46,746 nucleotides of DNA from a virus: positions 1 to 46,746 of the IMG/VR virus record IMGVR_UViG_3300038338_000003; one strand, 5' to 3'. How positions within the stretch are numbered: position 1 is the stretch's first letter; each line of letters starts with the position of its first letter. The position numbers and the translations under genes were made by a program. The notes beneath the pieces were generated by a model. It made no database searches. It was given only the letters and a program-made list of their open reading frames with translations, and was not told the DNA's origin. Shown in pieces: positions 24,812-33,005 of this stretch.

Positions 24812-27013
24812 TTAATCCTTCCGATACCGTTTACCGCGCCAGCCGCCCGCCGCTTTAACGGGCCAGTCCGCAGCCCATGGCGGAAGCGTGGCCATAATAG
24901 CCTCGAACTCGTCTACCGACCCTACGCCCTCCGGCACCTCGCTCACCACCTCATCGTGGATATGTAGCACGATAGGATAGCCTGCGGCTTCTAAACGAGG
25001 CATAGCGTACGTAAGGATATCCCGAGCGGTGGCCTGTACGACGTTCTCGCATAGTTTCCCGCCGTAGGTCTCGAGCCTCGCCCATTGATTCGTATAAGAG
25101 TCGCGGCCCTCGTAAGTGATCTTTAAAACGTCTTTACCCCACGGTGTGCGGTCGGGGTGCAGACGCGGACGGTGGTAGCTGAGAGTGCGGCCGCTTAGCA
25201 GTTGGCAGTACAGCACATCATCTTTTACGCCGTAGGTGATACCGCGGTACCCGTAACAGGCCCCCGGCGCTTGGATCGCAGAGAGTGCCGCGTCCTCGAG
25301 ACCACGCCAGAAAGCGACGATAGCGGGTGACTCGTCGCGCCAGCGTTTGATACTGTCTTTGATCTCCTCTTCGCTGAGGTGCTTATCCGCGCCGAAGTTC
25401 TTCCACGCCCCGAGACCCCCCTGGTAGCCGGAAGCGAGCTCCGCTACCTTTCCGATCTTTTTACGCATAGGGTGGTGGTCCCCCGTGGTCTCTTTATGAG
25501 ATACGAACTCCTCGAACGGTATCCCCGTGATCTTCGCGGCGGACATTTCGTAAATCTTGCCGTGGGTTTTAAATACGTCAATACGCCACTGTTCGCCCGC
25601 CAGTTCCGCAAGGACGACCGCCTCAATAGCGGAGTAGTCGGAGCATATAAGATCGTGCCCCGGAGCCGCGCTAAAGAGTCCGCGCAGACAGCCGGATACG
25701 GCGGCTACCGCGTCCCCGAAGTAATACTCTACAGTGCGGAGATCACGTGTGGCTATCACCTGCAGCGCGTCCTCTACCGCTTCGATACTCCACTCTATGT
25801 CATCACCGTTAAACACATCGTCCGCGCGGCACCATGGGCACGCATTAGAGGTATTAACGTAGCGCTTACCGCATTCGCGGCATAAACGTACCGCTGGTCC
25901 CGAGTTCGGTAGGTTTTGTGGCTGCGGTCCGCGGCCGGCGAAGCGCCCAGTACGATCCGCCCCGCAGAACGCGAAGAGATCTTTAAGTCTACCGTCCGCT
26001 GATACACGTCGTGTCATGGCGAATAACTTTTTAACGCTCGCGGACCCGATTAACGCGCGTATCTCCAGAACGCGACGGGCTACGGGGGCTAAGTCCTCAC
26101 GCTCTAGCGCTGAGGTAACAGTACTCTCCTGCATGTTTGGGAGATGTATTCCGCCGGATAGTGCTAAAAATGCGATTATCCTCTCGCCCTGGTTCGCGCT
26201 GGTTATAGCACCTCCGGTTAATCCGTGTAATTCGGCCAGATACCGCTCGAAGGCTTGCTCCACGATGGCCTTACACCCAGCCAGAGACTCCGCGTCAATG
26301 TGGACGCCGCGTAGGTTTATCTGCTGGTCCAGTAACCACAGCTCTAGCTCTTCGGGGCTTAAGTCCGGTATGCGCCGGGATACGGCCGCCTCCGCTGCGA
26401 TATCCCCGATACAGTACCGATACAACTCCATAGCGTCCCTCGGGTCTTCCTCTGGACGTATGCGGCGGCGCGGGTCTTTTTTAGTTTCACTGCGCGGTTT
26501 ACTGAATTTATCTATAAGGCGCTTACCGTCGTCTATTTTTTGATCCTCGACCTGGAGAACCGTAGCGGCGTTACCCAGCGCTCCGGGTAATGAATGTGCG
26601 CGGGATTTAGCCATAGCATCACGTAACTGCTGGAACGGGAGCGGGGGCCAGCCCATACGACGGTGGCAAACGTTTTCCCAGATATGCCACTCGAAAGCGC
26701 TATTCCACGCCTCCAGCAGTCCGCCGTTAGCGATATGGTCGAAGAGCTCAGCGGGCGGTGCCATTCCCGGTATCCACAGTCTTTTACCTAGACCATCTTT
26801 AAGGTCATATGCGAGGCATAGCACCTCCGTGGTCGGGTGCTCGGAGTAAACCGCTGCACCCACGGCTTCTATGCTGGACTTCCCCTTTAGCACAGGAATG
26901 CGTTTACCCTCGGGCGTGATCACGTATCCCGCCTCGGAGTACGTCTCGAAGTCCATATCCGGCAGGACCGTAGCGTAACCGGTGCCTACCGGTATTTTGG
27001 TATGTGCCAACAT
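24812..27013 (-). CDS. DNA polymerase, family A (Pol I type)
   Basis: A 733-residue replicative polymerase with proofreading. The 3'-5' exonuclease start is DFETYS at 21-26, with NSAFEWHIW near 104 and a further Asp region at about 197-204. Polymerase motif A is SDYSAIEAVVLAEL (458-471), motif B is RKKIGKVAELASGYQGG (517-533), and motif C is HIHDEVV (684-690). A zinc-ribbon insertion (CRECGKRYVN to CPWC, 378-395) sits between the exonuclease and palm parts. Metal-binding residues all look intact. Its ATG overlaps the previous stop (ATGA). Confidence 0.96.
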   Translation of the reverse strand: MLAHTKIPVGTGYATVLPDMDFETYSEAGYVITPEGKRIPVLKGKSSIEAVGAAVYSEHPTTEVLCLAYDLKDGLGKRLWIPGMAPPAELFDHIANGGLLEAWNSAFEWHIWENVCHRRMGWPPLPFQQLRDAMAKSRAHSLPGALGNAATVLQVEDQKIDDGKRLIDKFSKPRSETKKDPRRRIRPEEDPRDAMELYRYCIGDIAAEAAVSRRIPDLSPEELELWLLDQQINLRGVHIDAESLAGCKAIVEQAFERYLAELHGLTGGAITSANQGERIIAFLALSGGIHLPNMQESTVTSALEREDLAPVARRVLEIRALIGSASVKKLFAMTRRVSADGRLKDLFAFCGADRTGRFAGRGPQPQNLPNSGPAVRLCRECGKRYVNTSNACPWCRADDVFNGDDIEWSIEAVEDALQVIATRDLRTVEYYFGDAVAAVSGCLRGLFSAAPGHDLICSDYSAIEAVVLAELAGEQWRIDVFKTHGKIYEMSAAKITGIPFEEFVSHKETTGDHHPMRKKIGKVAELASGYQGGLGAWKNFGADKHLSEEEIKDSIKRWRDESPAIVAFWRGLEDAALSAIQAPGACYGYRGITYGVKDDVLYCQLLSGRTLSYHRPRLHPDRTPWGKDVLKITYEGRDSYTNQWARLETYGGKLCENVVQATARDILTYAMPRLEAAGYPIVLHIHDEVVSEVPEGVGSVDEFEAIMATLPPWAADWPVKAAGGWRGKRYRKD

Positions 27014-27240
27014 CAGTCGACCCTGTTTAGTGCAGACAGTGCTATGGTTTTCGCGTCGGACCCAAAAGTCTTGGCCGCGGACGCTAAAATGGTCTCCTTA
27101 AGCTCACCCAAATTAATACGGCCGTTGGTGGCGGAAAATAGCCCACAGTGCCACCCTAGTATTGCTTTCCTGTCACCTAAAATCTTCGCGGAAAAAAAGT
27201 AAGTTCGTTTTCTACTCGTTCCAAATACTCTACGTGTCAT
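27013..27240 (-). CDS. Hypothetical protein upstream of polymerase
   Basis: Not recognised. A 75-residue basic protein (MTRRVFGTSRKRTYFFSA, LGWHCGLFSATNG) that ends in the polymerase start by a four-base overlap. AAGGAG precedes ATG. Translational coupling suggests a replication-associated role. Between this gene and the clamp gene (27241-27305) two hairpins are seen: a GGGG/CCCC stem near 27283 and CCTTC/GAAGG near 27266, with no strong T run. Confidence 0.6.
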   Translation of the reverse strand: MTRRVFGTSRKRTYFFSAKILGDRKAILGWHCGLFSATNGRINLGELKETILASAAKTFGSDAKTIALSALNRVD

Positions 27241-27305
27241 AATAAATCTCCTTATATTAAAGCCTTCGAGAAGGTCTTAACACGGGGAGAGCCCCGCGTG
27301 GTTAT

Positions 27306-27851
27306 TTACTCTTTGTCCGCCCGTTCCTGCGCGAAGGTAACTGGCATAACAATAAGCTCAGCTTTAATCCCGCCTAGTAAAGTAAGCCTTAGAGTAATAG
27401 GAGCTTCAGCACAACTCAGTTTTAATACCTCTACTTTTTTCGTAACGAGTTGCAGTTTCTTAAGTCTGGGTGCGAACCCGATTAAGTCAATATACCCCGT
27501 TTTCTCCCCCGCATAATGTGGGTAAAAAGCTAAAGCCTCCTGAATAGACTCGGTCTCGTGTATCACTATTTTTTCTTTACTTTGGATACGTTGGTACTCG
27601 GGAAACTTTCCCTCAGTCGTTGCGGGTTTACCCGCTACTAGAGTATTAATATTTAAGCCGGTAGATTTACCCGTATCGAGTAGTACCTGGGCGCCCTCGT
27701 TATTTTCCAGCTCATAATCTACGATAAACATTAAATAGGTGTCAGTCGATACGAGTTTTTTCCCGTCGACTAAAATATAATTTAATTCTGACTTAGGGTT
27801 CTTTTTATCGGCAAAAATACCCACGATATCTAATAACTTATTTAACTCCAT
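27306..27851 (-). CDS. Small sliding-clamp-like protein
   Basis: A 181-residue protein with beta-clamp hallmarks: GKKLVSTDTYLMFIV near residue 30 corresponds to the clamp motif LVATDGHRLA, and EGKFPEYQRI near 80 corresponds to the DGRFPDYRRV motif of DnaN. It is about half the length of bacterial DnaN and below T4 gp45. If it is a clamp it must form a higher oligomer. The gene is AT-richer than its neighbours. Its place next to the polymerase supports a processivity role. Function is inferred. Confidence 0.65.
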   Translation of the reverse strand: MELNKLLDIVGIFADKKNPKSELNYILVDGKKLVSTDTYLMFIVDYELENNEGAQVLLDTGKSTGLNINTLVAGKPATTEGKFPEYQRIQSKEKIVIHETESIQEALAFYPHYAGEKTGYIDLIGFAPRLKKLQLVTKKVEVLKLSCAEAPITLRLTLLGGIKAELIVMPVTFAQERADKE

Positions 27852-27891
27852 TTTAAACTCCTATATTTTATTGTGATTTAACATCACCCTA

Positions 27892-27911
27892 GGACCCGCC
27901 GTAACGAGTCC
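27892..27911 (-). other. Intergenic hairpin in the early operon
   Basis: On the minus strand GGACTCG pairs with CGGGTCC (one G-T pair) across a six-base loop, in the 86-base gap before the clamp gene. No T run follows, so it is not a standard terminator. It may stabilise or process the transcript. Confidence 0.4.
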
Positions 27912-27937
27912 AGGTCTACTGTTTGTCTGCCTCCTCT

Positions 27938-28171
27938 CTAGCTAAAGCGGTAACGCTGTGCACGTTCCGCCCGCTCAAAACGACGAGCTTTAACCGTTTC
28001 CGGCTGTGCTCCGCGTTCTCTGCGCATTACCCGCTTACTGCGGGATGCGTTACGTTTATTCTGTAGCTCGCTCGGGAGCTTACCGGTCTCGAAACGGGTG
28101 CTAGGTAGCACCTCCCCCGCCAGACTGAGAGCACCCGCAAACCCCGCGAGAAGCGTGGATTTAATACCCAT
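27938..28171 (-). CDS. Hypothetical basic protein with hydrophobic N terminus
   Basis: Not recognised. Seventy-seven residues: a short hydrophobic start (STLLAGFAGALSLAGEVLP), then a strongly basic tail (NASRSKRVMRRERGAQPE, ARRFERAERAQRYRFS). Could bind nucleic acid or a membrane. Its ATG overlaps the stop of the ssDNA-binding gene by one base. Confidence 0.6.
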   Translation of the reverse strand: MGIKSTLLAGFAGALSLAGEVLPSTRFETGKLPSELQNKRNASRSKRVMRRERGAQPETVKARRFERAERAQRYRFS

Positions 28172-29043
28172 TACACACCCCCAAACTGCGCGGCGATCTG
28201 CGCCTCGGTCCAGCCGTTAGCGATAAGCTGTGCTTTAGTGTACTCCACGCCGCCGAGATTATACGTGACCTCTGCTGCTGGAGGAGGCGGTGGCGGAGCC
28301 GGGGTGTTCGCCGGAGGATTAAGGAAACTCGGCGCGGGCGCTACGGGTGTGGCCGGTGCTGCGGGGGTAGCTACCGTCTGCTGTGGTTGGGCGATAGGCG
28401 TGGCTGCCGCTACAGGTGTGGCGCTCGCACCCTGCGGCAGTGCTGCGGCAGTTCCGCCGAAGATAGCCTCTCCGCTCGGTCCTGTAATGATCTCTTCGCC
28501 ATAACCTACAAACTCGACCATGGAGTGATTAAGGTACACGCCCGGCTGTTGCATCGATCCGTTACCCGATACACTACCGTAGATACGGATGTAGTAACCA
28601 CGCTTGATGCGTGCGGGGTCTGTGATCAGTTCCGCGCCGCCTGCCGTGTAGCATTTAGGGGCGAATCCTCCGGAGAAGTTAAAAACCCAGTGACCGGGGA
28701 AACCTTCACGGGTGCACGGGGCGATACCTCTAGTATTCGGTACGGTGCTATCCCCGTCGATGATCTTAAACGCAAACGCCGGGTTAATACAGTTACCGGA
28801 CGCGTCGAAGAGTGAAGGGAAGTCCGCGCGGGCCTGCGTTTTGATATCCGCGATAGTCTTGTTTACTTCCGGGTCCGTCTTCGGCACCGCGATAGCCATA
28901 AAATAATCTACGCGCGGCTGGCCTGCGTTCGGTCCGTTTTTGATTACGAGCGGGCGCCCCTCGGCGTCTGTAGTCTGGCCCTCGAAGCAGTCGCCTTGTA
29001 CGAGACGTCCAGCGGGTGTTAGAATTGGTGTTTTGTTACTCAT
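28171..29043 (-). CDS. ssDNA-binding protein, DUF2815 family
   Basis: A 290-residue phage protein of the DUF2815 group, OB-fold proteins that take the place of SSB beside family A polymerases. The conserved block RVDYFMAIAVPKTDPEVNK, then GHWVFNFSGGFAPKC and KRGYYIRIYGSVSGNGS, is visible. Residues 205-262 are a long Pro/Ala/Thr linker (disordered), followed by a small C-terminal domain (YTKAQLIANGWTEAQIAAQ). Coupled to DUF2800 upstream by a four-base overlap. Confidence 0.85.
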   Translation of the reverse strand: MSNKTPILTPAGRLVQGDCFEGQTTDAEGRPLVIKNGPNAGQPRVDYFMAIAVPKTDPEVNKTIADIKTQARADFPSLFDASGNCINPAFAFKIIDGDSTVPNTRGIAPCTREGFPGHWVFNFSGGFAPKCYTAGGAELITDPARIKRGYYIRIYGSVSGNGSMQQPGVYLNHSMVEFVGYGEEIITGPSGEAIFGGTAAALPQGASATPVAAATPIAQPQQTVATPAAPATPVAPAPSFLNPPANTPAPPPPPPAAEVTYNLGGVEYTKAQLIANGWTEAQIAAQFGGV

Positions 29044-30197
29044 TGGAAAACCTTTTTAGCTTTTTTATTATCCGCCTGGGTAAGTTTAAGCCCCGCGGAT
29101 GGTCTCTCGCTGTAAGCCGATATAACGGCTTCATCGATACCTTTATCTTTAGCCTGTTTTGGTGTGATCGCCTGCGCAGGCTTACGTAGATCCACGCCTA
29201 TGAGATCGCCGAGCGCCAGGACTTCGCCCGTAGGTTTGGCCCACTTCTCGCGACCGTAGGACGGCTCCAGCGACCAGCCCGCTACCGATTTACCGGAGCG
29301 GATCATCCCTTTAGCCTGCTCCTCGTAGCCTGTCTCCAGATACTCGAGCTGTTTTCTAGCGCGTTTCACGATAGCGAGCTGTACGCCGAGCGCCTCCGCC
29401 GAAAGCTCTACCGGGGTAGGCATAGCGGCGGCTTCAAATAACTGAATACCCGCGGTAAGCGCCGCGGTACACGCGTGGCGTGCGGTACAGTGCTTACAGT
29501 GCTCACCGGATCGCGTCGGGGCGTTCGGCCCCAGAGCTATCGCGGCGTTATTGCTAAGAGTATTAAAATACCCTCGAAGATCTGGGGCTTTTACCGCCCA
29601 CTCACGGACCGCGCCGTCGCCGCTGTAAGCGCGAGGCTGTACGATACGCATACGGACGGTTATATGCTGATCCGTGTAACCGTCGATACCGTGCTCTTCG
29701 AGAAGACCAGCCACGTAGTTTATAAGCTGCCAGTTTTCGAACTCGTCGACGACACCGTGACCGTGCTTAAAATCCCAGACGATAAGCTCTCTATCGTAGT
29801 ATAGGTACTGGTCCACGGTGCCGAATGATAGCGCGTGGATGCTTTTAGCTTCTACGGGGTGCTCCGAAGCGTGGATACAGCCGGGGCGGGCTTTTATCTC
29901 CCGTACCACATCGTTAGCATACGTCCACGCGCTATCAAAGATCTCATCCGTGATGATCACGCCGTTATCGGCGGGAGTGTCGATGTACTCGCTACGGACG
30001 GACTCTGGTACCGTTTCAGGCGTTGACACCCCGCGGGCGATAAGACGCTCTCCGAGCCCATGTGCGGCCGTCCCTTCCCGCGACTCTTCCGTCTCCTCTG
30101 TCTGGGGGTAGAGCTGGGCCATAAGCACCCAGCCGGGGCAACCGTTAGGCGCCCCCCAGATATGAGCCGACGACGGCGGGATTATAGAGTGTGACAC
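29040..30197 (-). CDS. DUF2800 protein, PD-(D/E)XK nuclease-like
   Basis: A 385-residue protein of the DUF2800 family, related to Cas4/RecB-type nucleases. Conserved parts: GTAAHGLGERLI near 44, FGTVDQYLYYDRELIVWDFK near 125-143 with the catalytic-type Asp and K, and a C-terminal Cys cluster (CKHCTARHACT at about 233-243) for a metal or Fe-S site. It is normally found next to DUF2815 and polymerase and is thought to take part in recombination or end processing. Start 30197 overlaps nothing; GTG/ATG spacing to the gene upstream is one base. Confidence 0.85.
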   Translation of the reverse strand: MSHSIIPPSSAHIWGAPNGCPGWVLMAQLYPQTEETEESREGTAAHGLGERLIARGVSTPETVPESVRSEYIDTPADNGVIITDEIFDSAWTYANDVVREIKARPGCIHASEHPVEAKSIHALSFGTVDQYLYYDRELIVWDFKHGHGVVDEFENWQLINYVAGLLEEHGIDGYTDQHITVRMRIVQPRAYSGDGAVREWAVKAPDLRGYFNTLSNNAAIALGPNAPTRSGEHCKHCTARHACTAALTAGIQLFEAAAMPTPVELSAEALGVQLAIVKRARKQLEYLETGYEEQAKGMIRSGKSVAGWSLEPSYGREKWAKPTGEVLALGDLIGVDLRKPAQAITPKQAKDKGIDEAVISAYSERPSAGLKLTQADNKKAKKVFQ

Positions 30198-30198
30198 G

Positions 30199-30906
30199 CT
30201 ACAACCCGAGACGCTGAGCTACGGCTGGGATCAGGTCAGGGCGCGCCCCGAGCAGTACGATATTACCGATACCGACCGTATCGAGCGCGCCCTGCACCAC
30301 TTCATTCCCGATCTGGTTAGACGTGATCGCAGTTACAAGCTCGGGGAGAGTGGTAACTTTACCCGTCGCGGCGGGCGCTGCTGGAGGCGGCGGTGGTGGA
30401 GGGGTGCTCGCTACGTTCTCTGTGGGGGTCCCCATAAGCGCCGTAAGCTCGGCCTCTACTTTGAATACCAGATCTTTATCGACCCCGCGTTTATTCTTCC
30501 ACTTCCCGTCTACTTTCTTAGACTTTGCAGACGTGTGGATACGAGCGTCCCATGGAAGACCGCGCGCATCGAGCTCTACGTCTGCCGCGCTGGTATCCGG
30601 CGCTTGATCCGGTTCGGATGAAAAGATCTCCGCAGGTGTGGGCTCCGGTGCGAGCATCTCGGCGGGTACTCCACTGGCTTCGATTATAGCGTCGCGGGCG
30701 GCCTCTTCTACTTCGGCCGCTGTAGCGAGCCTGCCTGTGGTCGGTGCGGGCTCAGTATACAACTGATCCGCCATAGCTTCGTCGGGTGTTCTAAACCCGC
30801 TACCAGCCTTCGCCTCTACAAGATCGACCGCCATACCGTTAAGCATTACCGCCGCGCGGTGTAGCGCTGCGTGCTCGTAGGGGATCGTTAATGTTACTTG
30901 ATTCAT
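30199..30906 (-). CDS. Conserved phage protein of the DUF2815/DUF2800 operon
   Basis: A 235-residue protein. The middle block ELDARGLPWDARIHTSAK, then KKRGVDKDLVFKVEAELT, is a pattern seen in many phages and always near ssDNA-binding or recombination genes. The ends are low-complexity (Ala/Pro/Glu, seven Pro in a row near 170) with a helical C-terminal domain. It is the first gene after the leftward promoter; AAGGAG precedes ATG. Confidence 0.75.
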   Translation of the reverse strand: MNQVTLTIPYEHAALHRAAVMLNGMAVDLVEAKAGSGFRTPDEAMADQLYTEPAPTTGRLATAAEVEEAARDAIIEASGVPAEMLAPEPTPAEIFSSEPDQAPDTSAADVELDARGLPWDARIHTSAKSKKVDGKWKNKRGVDKDLVFKVEAELTALMGTPTENVASTPPPPPPPAAPAATGKVTTLPELVTAITSNQIGNEVVQGALDTVGIGNIVLLGARPDLIPAVAQRLGL

Positions 30907-30941
30907 TTTGTTACTCCTTAAATTTTTGGGTTACAGGACGA

Positions 30942-30970
30942 ATTATACGCTATATTGTTACTAATGTCAA
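30942..30970 (-). promoter_or_regulatory. Leftward early promoter, perfect consensus
   Basis: On the minus strand TTGACA (30970-30965), 17-base spacer, TATAAT (30947-30942). Both boxes match the sigma70 consensus exactly. It drives the replication operon starting at 30906. Confidence 0.9.
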
Positions 30971-31002
30971 TAGCAAATACAAATTTATACGCACTATTGA
31001 CA
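30965..31002. promoter_or_regulatory. Inverted repeat joining the two divergent -35 boxes (operator candidate)
   Basis: TGTCAATAG (30965-30973) and CTATTGACA (30994-31002) are perfect inverted copies 20 bases apart; each contains a -35 box plus the three bases before it. A dimeric repressor or activator could touch both promoters. Confidence 0.55.
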
Positions 31003-31025
31003 CTTTAGGTAATATGTAGTACAAT
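30997..31025 (+). promoter_or_regulatory. Rightward early promoter
   Basis: TTGACA (30997-31002), 17 bases, TACAAT (31020-31025). Transcription would begin about 31032, before the ATG at 31046. It drives the helicase-methyltransferase block and lies back to back with the leftward promoter. Confidence 0.88.
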
Positions 31026-31045
31026 GCTGGAAAAAGGAATTTACT

Positions 31046-31246
31046 ATGCGCGAAGATGATATATTATACGAAACACCTTTTCATTATGTTATAGCCGTTA
31101 AAAACGGATTCGAGGTTTATAGCACTGGGCTTACACACGCTACCCGCTGCGCTCAGATCGGCTATAAGGGAGAAAAGGGGCTTAAGCGAGCTAAAGAGGA
31201 GATTAATAGACGCGAACTGTGCGCAGTGGGTGGCGTGTGCAGTTAA
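31046..31246 (+). CDS. Hypothetical small early protein
   Basis: Not recognised. Sixty-six residues, alpha/beta (HYVIAVKNGFEVYSTG, GEKGLKRAKEEINRREL). First gene of the rightward early operon, with AAAGGA before ATG. It resembles small phage proteins of unknown role that precede helicases. Overlaps the helicase start by ten bases. Confidence 0.65.
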   Translation: MREDDILYETPFHYVIAVKNGFEVYSTGLTHATRCAQIGYKGEKGLKRAKEEINRRELCAVGGVCS

Positions 31247-32877
31247 GACCTTACCAAACCGAAGCTAAAGCGGGGATTTATACCGCGTGGGCCACTTCGC
31301 TTAACGCGCTTATGGTGCTCCCAACGGGTGCCGGCAAAACGGTACTTTTCTCGGATATACTTAAAGAACACACGGGGTCCAGCTGCGCGATCGCTCACCG
31401 CCAGGAGCTCGTATCGCAGATAAGCCTAGCGCTGGCACGTGATGGCGTACGTCACCGTATTATAGGCCCTAAATCCGTAGTTAAGCTGTGCGTTAATCTC
31501 CATATGTCGGAAGTGGGGCGCTCGTATTACGATCCGTCCGCCTCCTGCGGCGTGGCGGGGGTAGATACTCTGGTTAAGCGTAAATCCGAGCTACAGCACT
31601 GGCTAAACTCCGTCACCCTGTGGGTGCAGGATGAGGCCCACCACGTGCTTGTAGGTAATAAGTGGGGCACTGCCGCGGGGATGTTTCCTAACGCTAAGGG
31701 CCTCGGCGTTACGGCCACGCCGGAGCGGGCGGATGGTAAGGGCCTCGGGCGGCACGCGGACGGGCTATTTGATGTGATGATCGAGGGGCCGTCGATGCGC
31801 GACCTTATTAATATGGGCTACCTTACGGAGTATAAAGTATACGCGCCGCCGTCTGACATAGACGTGGGGGGCATTAAGATAAGCGCGGCCACGGGGGACT
31901 ATAACCGCGATCAGATGGTAAAAGCCGTACGTAAATCCCATGTGGTCGGTGACGTCGTAGAGCACTACCTTAAGATAGCGCGCGGTAAGCTCGGCGTTAC
32001 GTTCGCCACAGATGTACAGACCGCCACGGACATCGCCGCCCAATTCAACGCCAGCGGCGTCCCGGCTGAGGTGGTAAGTGCTAAGACCCCCGACGCTGAG
32101 CGTATCGCCATCCTCCGTAGGTTTAAAAACCGGGAGCTACTGCAGCTCGTTAACGTGGACCTCTTCGGCGAAGGGTTCGACCTTCCCGCTATCGAGGTGG
32201 TGAGTATGGCACGGCCTACACAGTCGTACAGCCTCTACTGCCAGCAGTTCGGGCGTGCTTTACGCATACTCGAGGGTAAGACGCTCGCTATAATCATCGA
32301 TCACGTAGGTAACGTGGTACGTCACGGGCTCCCGGACGCGCCCCGCCGCTGGTCGCTGGACCGTAGAGAGAAACGCAGCAGCCGGCCCGCGGACGATGTT
32401 ATCCCCGTCAAGGCGTGCCCACAATGCACCGGGGTTTATGAGCGTGTGTATCCTAGCTGCCCATTCTGTGGATTTAAACCGGTGCCGGTCATTCGCTCCG
32501 GTCCTGAGTTCGTAGACGGTGATCTCGTAGAGCTTGACGCGGAGACGCTGGCACGTATGCGCGGCGAGGTGGAGAAAGTGGACGCTACCCTGGAGGACGC
32601 GCGTATGGAAGCGATAGCTAAACGTATGCCACAGATAGGCCAGCTCGCCCACGTTAAACGTCACGCTAAGCGCCAGGGGGCACAGCAGACATTACGCGAA
32701 GCACTGGCACTCTGGGGTGGGTACCAACGCGCGGCCGGTCGCTCCGATAGCGAGGGGTGGCGCAGGTTCTATTTTAAATTCGGCGTAGACGTACTCAGCG
32801 CTCAGGCACTCGGGGAGAGCGAAGCGGCCACGCTTACAGTAGCCGTAAATCAACATATAGAGGAGATGAGTAGATGA
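31237..32877 (+). CDS. SF2 DEAD/DEAH-box helicase
   Basis: A 546-residue ATP-dependent helicase. Walker A is LPTGAGKT at 28-35, DEAH is at 132-135 (WVQDEAHH), motif III is VTATPER, and motif VI is YCQQFGRALR. A zinc ribbon follows (CPQCTGVYERVYPSCPFC near 392-410), then a C-terminal domain with ARRAAGRS-like helices. Chosen start is GTG at 31237 because the family begins MQLRPYQ; a GTG at 31219 adds six residues. It may open the origin or help recombination. Confidence 0.92.
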   Translation: MQLRPYQTEAKAGIYTAWATSLNALMVLPTGAGKTVLFSDILKEHTGSSCAIAHRQELVSQISLALARDGVRHRIIGPKSVVKLCVNLHMSEVGRSYYDPSASCGVAGVDTLVKRKSELQHWLNSVTLWVQDEAHHVLVGNKWGTAAGMFPNAKGLGVTATPERADGKGLGRHADGLFDVMIEGPSMRDLINMGYLTEYKVYAPPSDIDVGGIKISAATGDYNRDQMVKAVRKSHVVGDVVEHYLKIARGKLGVTFATDVQTATDIAAQFNASGVPAEVVSAKTPDAERIAILRRFKNRELLQLVNVDLFGEGFDLPAIEVVSMARPTQSYSLYCQQFGRALRILEGKTLAIIIDHVGNVVRHGLPDAPRRWSLDRREKRSSRPADDVIPVKACPQCTGVYERVYPSCPFCGFKPVPVIRSGPEFVDGDLVELDAETLARMRGEVEKVDATLEDARMEAIAKRMPQIGQLAHVKRHAKRQGAQQTLREALALWGGYQRAAGRSDSEGWRRFYFKFGVDVLSAQALGESEAATLTVAVNQHIEEMSR

Positions 32878-33005
32878 TCAGATACTACCGACGACTTAAC
32901 CGGATAGGCGCCCTTATGGGTATTAAACGTAACTACTGCGGGCTGGAGTCTAACGCGTCGTACGCGCGTAGACTGGCGGCTCACTTTAACGTGGGTGCCG
33001 AGTGA
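32874..33005 (+). CDS. 43-residue basic microprotein
   Basis: Starts in the helicase stop (ATGA) with GAGGAG about ten bases before and ends on the methyltransferase start (TGATG). The peptide (MIRYYRRLNRIGALMGIK, then RNYCGLESNASYARRLAAHF) has nine Arg and one Cys, and is helical. Coupling on both sides argues that it is translated. Function unknown. Confidence 0.65.
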   Translation: MIRYYRRLNRIGALMGIKRNYCGLESNASYARRLAAHFNVGAE

